Below, in pieces: positions 15,558 through 23,258 of a stretch of 64,000 nt of DNA. Position numbers and translations under genes: made by a program. The stretch comes from JANNAT01 sp031384605 (GTDB taxonomy: Bacteria; Pseudomonadota; Alphaproteobacteria; Rhodobacterales; Rhodobacteraceae), in NCBI GenBank assembly GCA_031384605.1, contig JANNAT010000142.1, positions 14,444 to 78,443 of the forward strand, in the 5' to 3' direction. Under the pieces are notes generated by a model. The model ran no database searches and was not told where the DNA came from. It was given only the letters and a program-made list of their open reading frames with translations. Position 1 is the stretch's first letter. Each line of letters opens with the position of its first letter.

Positions 15558-15663
15558 TTGCCGCACTCCTTGATCCTGTGGTTGTGGGGCAGATAGCACT
15601 AGTTGTTGCACTCGACAACTGATCGCGCGAATGGCAAGAAAAGAAGGCATTTTTGGGGGCCAA

Positions 15664-16251
15664 ATGAAACAACCACGCGCGTGGCAACGCATGCTTTCGG
15701 GACGCAGATTAGACCTGCTGGACCCGACGCCTTTGGATATTGAGATCGAAGATATCGCGCATGGGCTGGCGTTTGTGGCGCGCTGGAATGGCCAGACGCG
15801 GGGCGATTGGCCCTATTCGGTGGCAGAGCATTCGTTATTGGTTGAGCAGATATTTGCGCGGCTGGGTGATCCGCCAGCGAAATGGTGTTTGGCGGCATTG
15901 CTACATGATGCGCCCGAATATGTCATCGGGGATATGATCAGCCCGGTGAAAGCCGCCGTTGGACCGGGATATGGAGAGTTGGATCTGCGGCTGACCGCTG
16001 CCGTGCATTTGCGGTTTGGATTGCCGGCGGTTTTGCCGGTTGGCGTCAAGAAAGCGATCAAGGTTGCTGATAAGGTTTCGGCGTGGCTGGAGGCTGTGCA
16101 GATTGCGGGGTTTACCGAACCAGAGGCTGATAAACTGTTCGGGCGGCCTGCAACGGCCGTTCTGCGCGGATTGGAAATAAAACTGCGCCCGCCCGCAATT
16201 GTGCGGGCGGCCTACATTGCACAGCACACAAACTTGCTGGCGCAGCTTTAA
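15664..16251 (+). CDS. HD-domain hydrolase (YfbR-like)
   Basis: 195 residues. HD-domain metal ligands are visible: histidine in YSVAEHSLLV, the HD pair in LLHDAPEYVIGD, and a later aspartate in KVADKVSAW. This resembles the 5'-nucleotidase YfbR group, but the substrate is not established. The start at 15664 has GGGGG upstream and begins MKQPRAWQRM. An ATG at 15631 would add 11 unlikely residues. Divergent from ahcY, sharing about 100 bases of regulatory DNA. Confidence 0.85.
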   Translation: MKQPRAWQRMLSGRRLDLLDPTPLDIEIEDIAHGLAFVARWNGQTRGDWPYSVAEHSLLVEQIFARLGDPPAKWCLAALLHDAPEYVIGDMISPVKAAVGPGYGELDLRLTAAVHLRFGLPAVLPVGVKKAIKVADKVSAWLEAVQIAGFTEPEADKLFGRPATAVLRGLEIKLRPPAIVRAAYIAQHTNLLAQL

Positions 16252-16253
16252 GT

Positions 16254-16568
16254 TCAGATCGCCATCTGTTCGGGCTTTTTACCCGAAGCCAGTGCTGCCA
16301 CAAACCAACGTGGTTTGCGCCCACGGCCAGACCAGGTTTCAACTGCGTCAGATGGATTTGCGTATTTGGCAACCGCTGGCGAACGTTTGCGCACTGCGGC
16401 AGATCCCGTAAGTTCAGCCAGAGTAAATCCCATTTCGCGAGCTTTATCTTCCAGCTCTGCAAGGGCTTGCTTTCTTTTACGATCCCCAAAACCAGAAATC
16501 GCTTTGGCAACTTGCGACTGAAGGTCTTTTAACTCTTTAAGCGACATTACACCAAGATTGACAGTCAT
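16254..16568 (-). CDS. hvrA: H-NS family DNA-binding regulator, HvrA-like
   Basis: 104 residues: an N-terminal coiled-coil helix (MSLKELKDLQSQVAKAI ... KRKQALAELEDKAREMG) for oligomerisation and a C-terminal DNA-binding core with W-SGRGRKPRWF, the H-NS/HvrA signature. In Rhodobacter capsulatus HvrA sits next to regA and senC and modulates photosynthesis and nitrogen-fixation genes, and the gene order here is the same. It converges with the HD gene, only 2 bases apart. Confidence 0.85.
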   Translation of the reverse strand: MTVNLGVMSLKELKDLQSQVAKAISGFGDRKRKQALAELEDKAREMGFTLAELTGSAAVRKRSPAVAKYANPSDAVETWSGRGRKPRWFVAALASGKKPEQMAI

Positions 16569-16638
16569 AAAGCTTCCCCATCTGGAATTTGATAATTCCT
16601 TTTAGGATAAGAAAATACGCAATGCAATAAACTCTGGT

Positions 16639-17193
16639 CTACTTTGGGCTGCGTTTTGCCAAAATACGCTGTAAAGTGCGCCGGTGCATTGACAGCCGAC
16701 GTGCCGTTTCTGATACATTCCGCTCACACATTTCATAGACCCGCTGAATATGTTCCCACCGGACGCGGTCGGCAGACATCGGGTTTTCGGGCGGCAATGG
16801 CAGCGCATCATTTTTGGATAGCAGTGCGTTTGTAACATCATTTGCATCGGCGGGCTTGGATAGATAATCGCTTGCGCCAATCTTTACCGCGGCCACTGCT
16901 GTTGCAATTGCGCCGTATCCCGTTAACACAACAATCCGACAATCGGGGCGCCGCTCTCGCAGAACCTCGACGACATCCAACCCATTGCCATCTTCCAGCC
17001 GCAGATCAACAACCGCATAGGCGGGGGGGCGCGCGATGGCAATGGCACGGCCAGCCGCAACACTTCCCGCCGTTTCAGGAATAAAGCCGCGCTTTTCCAT
17101 GGCCTTGGCAAGTCTTTTTACAAATGTTTCGTCATCGTCAACCAAAAGCAGGCTGCGGTCCGGGCCGATTTCTGCGCCAAGGTCGTCTGCCAT
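16639..17193 (-). CDS. regA: Redox response regulator RegA/PrrA/ActR
   Basis: 184 residues, exactly the family length. Receiver domain (LLVDDDETF, phospho-acceptor aspartate in VVDLRLEDG, lysine in LSKPAD) joined by a proline linker (LPLPPENPM) to a Fis-type HTH (NVSETARRLSMHRRTLQRIL). It activates photosynthesis, respiration, CO2 and nitrogen fixation genes under low oxygen when phosphorylated by RegB. The start at 17193 follows GAGGGATGAA. It lies between senC and hvrA on the same strand. Confidence 0.96.
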   Translation of the reverse strand: MADDLGAEIGPDRSLLLVDDDETFVKRLAKAMEKRGFIPETAGSVAAGRAIAIARPPAYAVVDLRLEDGNGLDVVEVLRERRPDCRIVVLTGYGAIATAVAAVKIGASDYLSKPADANDVTNALLSKNDALPLPPENPMSADRVRWEHIQRVYEMCERNVSETARRLSMHRRTLQRILAKRSPK

Positions 17194-17261
17194 TTCATCC
17201 CTCTTTTCCATAATCTTATTGCGCATCTAGGCCGCTATGGCCTTTTGGTCAAATCTTGACG

Positions 17262-17876
17262 TTACGTTTTAGAAATTATGCAAGCTGCGTGTTTGGCGAT
17301 CGTATCAGCGGTTTCATCGCGGTTATAGAAATCAACAAACCCCAGGTTTGGCAGCATCAGGTAAGTGAAGGTCATATGATCCATCAAATAATACTGATCT
17401 GTTGAAGCCTGTTTTTTATAGTAGTTCTTGTAAGAATCGGATGCCGCCTTGACCTGTTCCACCGTGCCGGTAAGACCAATCATTCGCGGGTGCAAATTAT
17501 CCGTGAATTCCGCCAAAACCTGCGGCGTATCGCGTTCAGGATCAATAGTGATAAAGACAGGCGTTACTTCAAGGCCTTGCTCTTCCAGAATATCAACCGC
17601 CTCGGCATTGCGCGTGGCATCAAGGGGGCAGACGTCGGGGCAGAATGTATAGCCAAAGTAAACCAGCGTCGGCTTGGTGATAATATCGGCATCGGTCACG
17701 GTTTTGCCGGTCTCGTCCACCAGCGTAAAGGGGCCGCCTATCGCACCACCCGCTGTCTGCCCATTGCGGCAATCGGCAAACGGATCACTGGCGCTTTGAT
17801 ATTGCACAAAGGCGTACGTGCCGCCCAAAAAGGCCAGCACTATTGCCAAGGCCACACCGGCGTATAGTTTTGACAT
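17262..17876 (-). CDS. senC: SCO family copper protein SenC/PrrC
   Basis: 204 residues. An N-terminal membrane anchor (about 5-25) is followed by a periplasmic thioredoxin-fold domain with the copper motif C-PDV-C (TFCPDVCP) and the third ligand histidine in MDHMTF. SCO proteins help assemble the CuA centre of cytochrome oxidase and may carry a redox signal to RegB. GGAGAG upstream fixes the start at 17876. Divergent from regB, cotranscribed with regA. Confidence 0.94.
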   Translation of the reverse strand: MSKLYAGVALAIVLAFLGGTYAFVQYQSASDPFADCRNGQTAGGAIGGPFTLVDETGKTVTDADIITKPTLVYFGYTFCPDVCPLDATRNAEAVDILEEQGLEVTPVFITIDPERDTPQVLAEFTDNLHPRMIGLTGTVEQVKAASDSYKNYYKKQASTDQYYLMDHMTFTYLMLPNLGFVDFYNRDETADTIAKHAACIISKT

Positions 17877-17968
17877 GATCGACTCTCCGATTGTTGCGCA
17901 TTGATCCGCCAAGATGGTGCACATATCAATCACAAACCGAACGAAAGCGCTGTTACCTATGCCCGCAG

Positions 17969-19351
17969 ATGACTGATCACTTTATTCCCCCGGCTTTGCG
18001 CCCTGTGCGTGCGAACTGGCTGCGCTTGCGCACCTTGATTTTTCTAAGGTGGATGGCAGTGGCTGGCCAACTGGCCGCTTTGACGGTTGCCGATTTATAT
18101 TATGGCATGCTTTTGCCGTTAGGGTTCTGCTATCTGGCGGTTGGCACGGCGGTGATCGCCAATTTGGTGTCGGTTTTTGTCTTTCCGGCAAACAAGCGTT
18201 TGAGCGAAATGCAGGCAATGCTGACGCTGTTGTTCGATTTATCGCAGCTTTCGTTGCTGTTGTATTTGACGGGCGGATTGACCAACCCCTTTGCCTTGTT
18301 GCTGTTGGCCCCCGTTACCGTTTCGGCAAGCGCGCTTGAGTTGCGCACGACCCTGATGTTGGGGCTGCTTGCGGCGATTTTTGTGACCCTTCTGGGATTG
18401 TTCAACTTTCCGCTACGCTATGCAGATGGGGTGTTGTTTGACATACCCGCCCTGTTCGAGTTCGGTTTTTGGCTTTCCATCCTGATCGGGATTGCGTTCA
18501 TTGGCCTGTATTCCCGGCGGGTTTCAACCGAAATGCATTCGATGTCCGACGCATTGTTGGCCACACAAATGGCTTTGGCGCGGGAACAAAAGCTGACAGA
18601 TCTGGGTGGTGTGGTCGCAGCGGCGGCGCATGAGCTGGGCACGCCGTTGGCCACAATCAAGCTGGTCAGCAGCGAGATGATTGATGATCTTTCGGCGCAT
18701 CCTGATCTGCAAGACGATGCGCGGCTGATCCGGGATCAGGCAGACAGGTGCCGCGATATTTTACGGTCTATGGGCAAGGCTGGCAAAGATGATTTGCACA
18801 TGCGCCAGGCACCTTTCAGCACCGTGCTGCGAGAGGCCGCAGAACCGCATCTTTCGCGTGGCAAAGAGGTTGTGTTTTCAATTGCGCCAAGCCCCGGCGA
18901 GGCCAGCGCAGAGCCATTGGTGCTGCGCCGCCCAGAGTTGATTCACGGTTTGCGCAACCTGATCCAGAACGCCGTGGATTTCGCGCACAGCAAGGTCTGG
19001 GTTGATGGCCAGTGGTCGAAAGATCGCCTGTTGATCCGTATCCTTGATGACGGCGACGGTTTCCCGACGCAGGTTTTGGGCCGGATCGGGGATCCGTTCG
19101 TGCGCTCTCGTCGATCAGATCAGGCAACCCAATTGCGCCCGGGATATGAAGGCATGGGTTTGGGGCTGTTTATTGCCAAGACCCTGCTTGAACGCACGGG
19201 TGCAGAACTGTCGTTCGCAAATGGTGCCGACCCCTTTCTTTCGCCACTTGAACGCTCTGAACGGCGCGGTGCCATTGTTGAACTGGTTTGGCCAATTGAC
19301 GCTCTTGTTGTAACCAGAGGTGGCGCTTTGGGTGAAAACCAGCGGTTTTAG
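17969..19351 (+). CDS. regB: Redox sensor histidine kinase RegB/PrrB
   Basis: 460 residues. Six membrane helices in the first 185 residues, with the ubiquinone-interacting motif GGLTNPF at 102-108. The H-box AAHELGTPL has the phospho-acceptor at H221. The redox-active cysteine in DRCRDIL is C261, 40 residues after the histidine as in Rhodobacter RegB (H225/C265). The ATPase part contains N-box LIQNAVDFA and a GMGLGLFIAKTLLE box. It phosphorylates RegA. The start at 17969 begins MTDHFIPPAL. Confidence 0.96.
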   Translation: MTDHFIPPALRPVRANWLRLRTLIFLRWMAVAGQLAALTVADLYYGMLLPLGFCYLAVGTAVIANLVSVFVFPANKRLSEMQAMLTLLFDLSQLSLLLYLTGGLTNPFALLLLAPVTVSASALELRTTLMLGLLAAIFVTLLGLFNFPLRYADGVLFDIPALFEFGFWLSILIGIAFIGLYSRRVSTEMHSMSDALLATQMALAREQKLTDLGGVVAAAAHELGTPLATIKLVSSEMIDDLSAHPDLQDDARLIRDQADRCRDILRSMGKAGKDDLHMRQAPFSTVLREAAEPHLSRGKEVVFSIAPSPGEASAEPLVLRRPELIHGLRNLIQNAVDFAHSKVWVDGQWSKDRLLIRILDDGDGFPTQVLGRIGDPFVRSRRSDQATQLRPGYEGMGLGLFIAKTLLERTGAELSFANGADPFLSPLERSERRGAIVELVWPIDALVVTRGGALGENQRF

Positions 19352-19390
19352 GCAAGTCTTTTGGCATATAAGCATCTTTAGGTTGAAATT

Positions 19391-19405
19391 TTAATTTCTC
19401 ATTAA
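19391..19405 (+). promoter_or_regulatory. CtrA-type binding box upstream of the PAS gene
   Basis: TTAA, seven bases, TTAA: an exact match to the full CtrA consensus known from Caulobacter. It lies 55 bases before the start of the PAS-domain gene in a 108-base AT-rich gap. Position is suitable for direct control of that gene. Confidence 0.6.
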
Positions 19406-19459
19406 GGAAACTTCCCTTAGGTTCAGACTATCGGAATAGACTTTACTCTGAGGTTTTGA

Positions 19460-21037
19460 ATGCCGTTTGATTGGATGATTGTTCTTTGGCTATGTCTAAT
19501 TTCAACGCTTGCGGCGGTGGTTGGCATGATGACGGTTGCCCGACTGCCCCAAAGAAACGCTGTCCGTGCGCATAGTGTCTTCGATCAAACCACTGTGGGA
19601 TCGGTGTTCTTGTTCGACGGAGAGGTGCTGATCGACAGCACGCCCAGTGCGCGGGCGCTGTTGGCAAACGGTGTGTTTCGCGGCGGGCACTGGCACAGGC
19701 TGATGGCTTTTCTTGCCCCAAAGTTTGAGGATCTTGAAGCACAGCTGCTGCGTTTGCCCACTGACGGCGCGTTGACGTTGACATCGGCAAAAGCGCGCGG
19801 GCGCGCTATCCTTTTGCAGGCTGAACACGCTGGCGGTCTTACGCGCATTGCTTTGGTCGATCTGGAAAAAGCCGTTGGGCTTTATGCGGTGGATCCCCTT
19901 ATCCATCGCGCCACAACAGATGAACTGGATCTGCTGCGCAATGCCGTTACCCATGCGCCAATCCTGGCCTGGCGCGAAAATGCGGCGGGCGATATTGTCT
20001 GGGCAAACGGCGGCTACCTTTTGTTGGCCGGCGAAATGCTGGTTGACGGCCAGGATCTGACTTGGCCATTGCCCCGCCTTTTTGACCGCAAGGCCACAAC
20101 ACAGGGGCACAAGGGGCAACGGCAAAGTGTTACAACGCCGTCCATCGCAACCAAATGGTTTGATTTGCACAGTCAAGCAGACGACGATGGCAGATTGTCT
20201 TATGCGTTGCCGGCAGATCAGGCGGTTGGTGCGGAAACTGCGTTGCGCGACTTTATGCAGACGCTGACCAAAACTTTTGCGCAATTGCCCATCGGGCTTG
20301 CGATCTTTGATCGCGACAGGAAATTGCAGCTTTTCAACCCGGCATTGCTGGATTTAACCGGCTTGCCCGCTGATTTTCTATCGTTGCGCCCGACGTTGGT
20401 TTCGGTGTTGGATGCCTTGCGTGATCGCAACATGTTGCCTGAACCCAAAGATTATCGCGGCTGGCGACGCCAAATTCTTAGCATGGAAAAAGCAGCGGCA
20501 TCCGGGGTGTTCGAAGAGACGTGGAATCTGGCAGATGGCCAGACATTCCGGGTGGTAGGCCGCCCGCATCCCAATGGGGCGCTGGCCTTGATGATTGAAG
20601 ACATATCGACAGAAATGCTGCGGACGCGGCGCTATCGCGCTGATCTGGAGCTGGGCCAATCGGTGATTGATGAACTGGACGAGGCGATTGTCGTTTTTTC
20701 GCAATCAGGCCAGTTGGTGATGTCAAACGCAGCCTACGGTCAGCTTTGGGGCGAGGATCCTGCGCTGAACATGGACGACTGTTCCGTTCGCCGTCTTTCG
20801 GCCAAATGGCGCGCTTTGTCGGCGCCAAGTTCCGTTTGGGCCGATGCCGACGATTATGTGGCGACGGTTGGCGATCGCGCGGTCTGGCGGGCCGAAGCGC
20901 GGCTTCTGGATGGCCGGATGCTGACGTGTCGGTTTGCGCCATTGGCGGCGGGGGCCACTTTGGTGGCCTTTCGGGTCATGGCCATATCCGACGCGGAACA
21001 GCCGCTTATCGCCGATGCGGCACGGCTGCGCGCCTGA
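19460..21037 (+). CDS. Membrane-anchored PAS-domain protein without kinase domain
   Basis: 525 residues. One N-terminal membrane helix (about 5-27), then at least three PAS-like modules: about 160-250 (ILAWRENAAGDIVWANGGYLLL), 275-390 (LPIGLAIFDRDRKLQLFNPALLDLTGL) and 405-510 (DELDEAIVVFSQSGQLVMSNAAYGQLWG). The protein ends after the last PAS module, and I see no histidine-kinase, GGDEF or EAL domain. It resembles the sensor half of DivL-like proteins in cell-cycle signalling, but that is inference. A perfect CtrA box lies upstream and tsaE follows 46 bases later. Confidence 0.75.
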   Translation: MPFDWMIVLWLCLISTLAAVVGMMTVARLPQRNAVRAHSVFDQTTVGSVFLFDGEVLIDSTPSARALLANGVFRGGHWHRLMAFLAPKFEDLEAQLLRLPTDGALTLTSAKARGRAILLQAEHAGGLTRIALVDLEKAVGLYAVDPLIHRATTDELDLLRNAVTHAPILAWRENAAGDIVWANGGYLLLAGEMLVDGQDLTWPLPRLFDRKATTQGHKGQRQSVTTPSIATKWFDLHSQADDDGRLSYALPADQAVGAETALRDFMQTLTKTFAQLPIGLAIFDRDRKLQLFNPALLDLTGLPADFLSLRPTLVSVLDALRDRNMLPEPKDYRGWRRQILSMEKAAASGVFEETWNLADGQTFRVVGRPHPNGALALMIEDISTEMLRTRRYRADLELGQSVIDELDEAIVVFSQSGQLVMSNAAYGQLWGEDPALNMDDCSVRRLSAKWRALSAPSSVWADADDYVATVGDRAVWRAEARLLDGRMLTCRFAPLAAGATLVAFRVMAISDAEQPLIADAARLRA

Positions 21038-21083
21038 CCGTTTCCCGCTTTGCAGTGGCAGCACAGCCCGTTAAACTGGGCTG

Positions 21084-21566
21084 ATGACTGACTTTGATCA
21101 AGCCGTTTTATTTCATCTTGACGACGAGGCGGCCACAGCGCGGCTTGGTGCCTGGCTGTCTGGGTATCTGGGCCGCGGCGATTGCGTGCTGTTGTCTGGC
21201 CCAATTGGTGCTGGAAAAAGCCATCTTGCCCGCGCATTCATCCGGGCACGGCTGGGCCGGATGGAGGATGTTCCATCGCCGACCTTTACGTTGGTTCAGA
21301 CCTATGACGCGGATGTGGAAATCTGGCACGCTGATCTTTATCGGTTGTCGCATCCGGACGAGGTTATCGAGCTGGGATTAGAAGATGCCTTTTCCAGTGC
21401 CATTTGCCTGATCGAATGGCCGGACAGACTGGGCGATCTGGCCCCAAAGGATGCCATTCGGATCACTCTTTCAGACGAAGGCGTGGGGCGTCGCGTGTTC
21501 ATTCAATGTGCAGGACGGCCCGGGCTGAGTGCGGCCTTGCGACAGCATTGGACGCGACATGATTGA
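21084..21566 (+). CDS. tsaE: tRNA threonylcarbamoyladenosine biosynthesis ATPase
   Basis: 160 residues. Walker A GPIGAGKSHLARAFI and the family motif PSPTFTLVQTYD are both clear, with LIEWPDRLGDL near the C-terminus. TsaE powers the TsaB-TsaD complex in t6A formation. It overlaps the following kinase gene by 8 bases, starting a run of five overlapping genes. Confidence 0.95.
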   Translation: MTDFDQAVLFHLDDEAATARLGAWLSGYLGRGDCVLLSGPIGAGKSHLARAFIRARLGRMEDVPSPTFTLVQTYDADVEIWHADLYRLSHPDEVIELGLEDAFSSAICLIEWPDRLGDLAPKDAIRITLSDEGVGRRVFIQCAGRPGLSAALRQHWTRHD

Positions 21567-22569
21567 TCGGCACACACTTTCGATGTCTTTTTTGGCGGCA
21601 GCCGGATGGGGCGGCGCAGAGCGGGTCTTTCTGGCCGGCGATGCATCTGATCGCAGTTATGACAGGCTGCGCCTTATCGACCGCACCGCCGTTTTGATGG
21701 ATGCCCCGCCCGGCCAAGGGGATGATCCGGCACAGTTCCTTGCAATTGCCAAGTATCTTTCAACCTTGAACCTTTCCGCCCCGGCGTGCCTTGCGCAGGA
21801 CCTTTCCCATGGGTTTTTGCTGTTGGAAGATCTGGGCGATGACGTCTATGCAAAGCTGATTCTGCAAGATCCCGCCGTTGAGCAATCGCTTTATGAGGCG
21901 GCTGTTGATGTGTTGGCACATCTGCAGTGTTTTGCGCCACCGCCGGGGCTGCCAAACCTGACGGCGTCGGATTGGGCGAGCGCGGCAGAGTTTGCCTTGG
22001 ACTGGTATGCGTTTGCAATCACCGGGGATCGCGCCTTGACGACAGATTTCCATGCCGTTCTGGCGGACCTTATGCACCGCTATGCCGACGGACCGCGCGT
22101 TATGATTTTGCGCGATTACCATGCCGAGAACCTGCTTTGGTTGCCGAACCGGGCCGGCCTTGGCAAGGTTGGTCTTTTGGATTTCCAGTTGGGGCAAATG
22201 GGGCAACCGGCATATGATCTTGTATCGCTGCTGCAAGACGCGCGGCGGGACGTATCCGGGCAGATCGAACTGGCGATGAAGGCGCGGTTTGTTGTGGCAA
22301 CCGGGGTGGAAAACGCCCCCTTTTTGACGGCTTATGCGGTTCTTGGTGCGCAGCGCGCGTTACGTATTTTGGGCATATTTGCACGCCTATGCCTGAAGGG
22401 CGCAAAGCCCGGATATTTGTCGTTGATTCCACGTGTCTGGGATCATCTGCAGCGCAATCTGGCTGAGCCTGACCTTGCACCTTTGGCTAAAATCTGCGCC
22501 GACTTATTGCCCGAACCGACGCCCCAAGCCCTTGCCCTGATAGGTTCTAAATGCGGCCATTTCCGCTGA
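21559..22569 (+). CDS. amgK: Anomeric cell-wall sugar kinase, AmgK-type phosphotransferase
   Basis: 336 residues, aminoglycoside-phosphotransferase fold: LRDYHAENLLW is the catalytic-loop equivalent and LLDFQLGQMGQPAYDLVSLL the metal-binding loop. Followed immediately by a MurU-type uridylyltransferase, it fits AmgK, which phosphorylates N-acetylmuramic acid at the anomeric carbon in peptidoglycan recycling. The start ATG at 21559 lies inside the end of tsaE. The amgK/murU pairing is established in other proteobacteria. The substrate here is inferred. Confidence 0.83.
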   Translation: MIDRHTLSMSFLAAAGWGGAERVFLAGDASDRSYDRLRLIDRTAVLMDAPPGQGDDPAQFLAIAKYLSTLNLSAPACLAQDLSHGFLLLEDLGDDVYAKLILQDPAVEQSLYEAAVDVLAHLQCFAPPPGLPNLTASDWASAAEFALDWYAFAITGDRALTTDFHAVLADLMHRYADGPRVMILRDYHAENLLWLPNRAGLGKVGLLDFQLGQMGQPAYDLVSLLQDARRDVSGQIELAMKARFVVATGVENAPFLTAYAVLGAQRALRILGIFARLCLKGAKPGYLSLIPRVWDHLQRNLAEPDLAPLAKICADLLPEPTPQALALIGSKCGHFR

Positions 22570-23258
22570 TGCTGTTTGCTGCCGGTTTTGGCACCCGCAT
22601 GGGCGCGCTGACAGCCCATACGCCAAAACCATTGATTTCGGTGGGTGGTCAAACCCTGATAGACCGGGCATTGGCATTGGCCAGCACGGCCCAAGTTGAT
22701 CGTATCGTGGTCAATCTGCATTATCTGGGCGATCAGATCGTTGCCCATTTGCACGGCCGCGCCGTTCAGTTTTCGTATGAGCGCGATGGTATTCTTGAAA
22801 CCGGCGGCGGCCTGCGGGCGGCGTTGCCCTTGCTGGGTGCCGGGCCGGTGATCACGCTGAACACAGATGCGGTCTGGACCAACCAAACAGGCCTGATGCA
22901 ACTGTTAAAGGCCTGGGATGATACCAAAATGGACGCGTTGGTTTTATTGTTACCGGCACATCTGGCGACGGGCCACGCAGGTAGGGGTGATTTTGCGCTG
23001 GCCGCAGACGGTAGAATTTCACGCGCAAACGGGACATCGGGGATGGTCTATCTTGGCGCGCAAATTATCCGGACTGATGTATTGATAGCCGTTGCGGCGC
23101 CCGCGTTTTCGCTGAACCTGATCTGGGATCAGATGATCGGCAACGGGCGGGCGTATGGGGTGATTTATGATGGCGGATGGTGTGATGTCGGCAGCCCCGC
23201 AGGCATTGCGCTGGCTGAAGCGATGCTAGGCCAGTCACCGGAACCCGGCGATGTTTGA
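22551..23258 (+). CDS. murU: N-acetylmuramate alpha-1-phosphate uridylyltransferase
   Basis: 235 residues. The nucleotidyltransferase signature AAGFGTRMGALT...TPKPL is at the N-terminus, with LNTDAVWT as the metal-binding DxD-like region. MurU makes UDP-MurNAc, bypassing de novo synthesis. It overlaps amgK by 19 bases and addB by 8. Confidence 0.86.
   Translation: MRPFPLMLFAAGFGTRMGALTAHTPKPLISVGGQTLIDRALALASTAQVDRIVVNLHYLGDQIVAHLHGRAVQFSYERDGILETGGGLRAALPLLGAGPVITLNTDAVWTNQTGLMQLLKAWDDTKMDALVLLLPAHLATGHAGRGDFALAADGRISRANGTSGMVYLGAQIIRTDVLIAVAAPAFSLNLIWDQMIGNGRAYGVIYDGGWCDVGSPAGIALAEAMLGQSPEPGDV

Noticed and set aside
15558..15663. SAH or SAM-SAH riboswitch before ahcY
   Set aside because: The short leader shows no convincing stem arrangement matching these classes.
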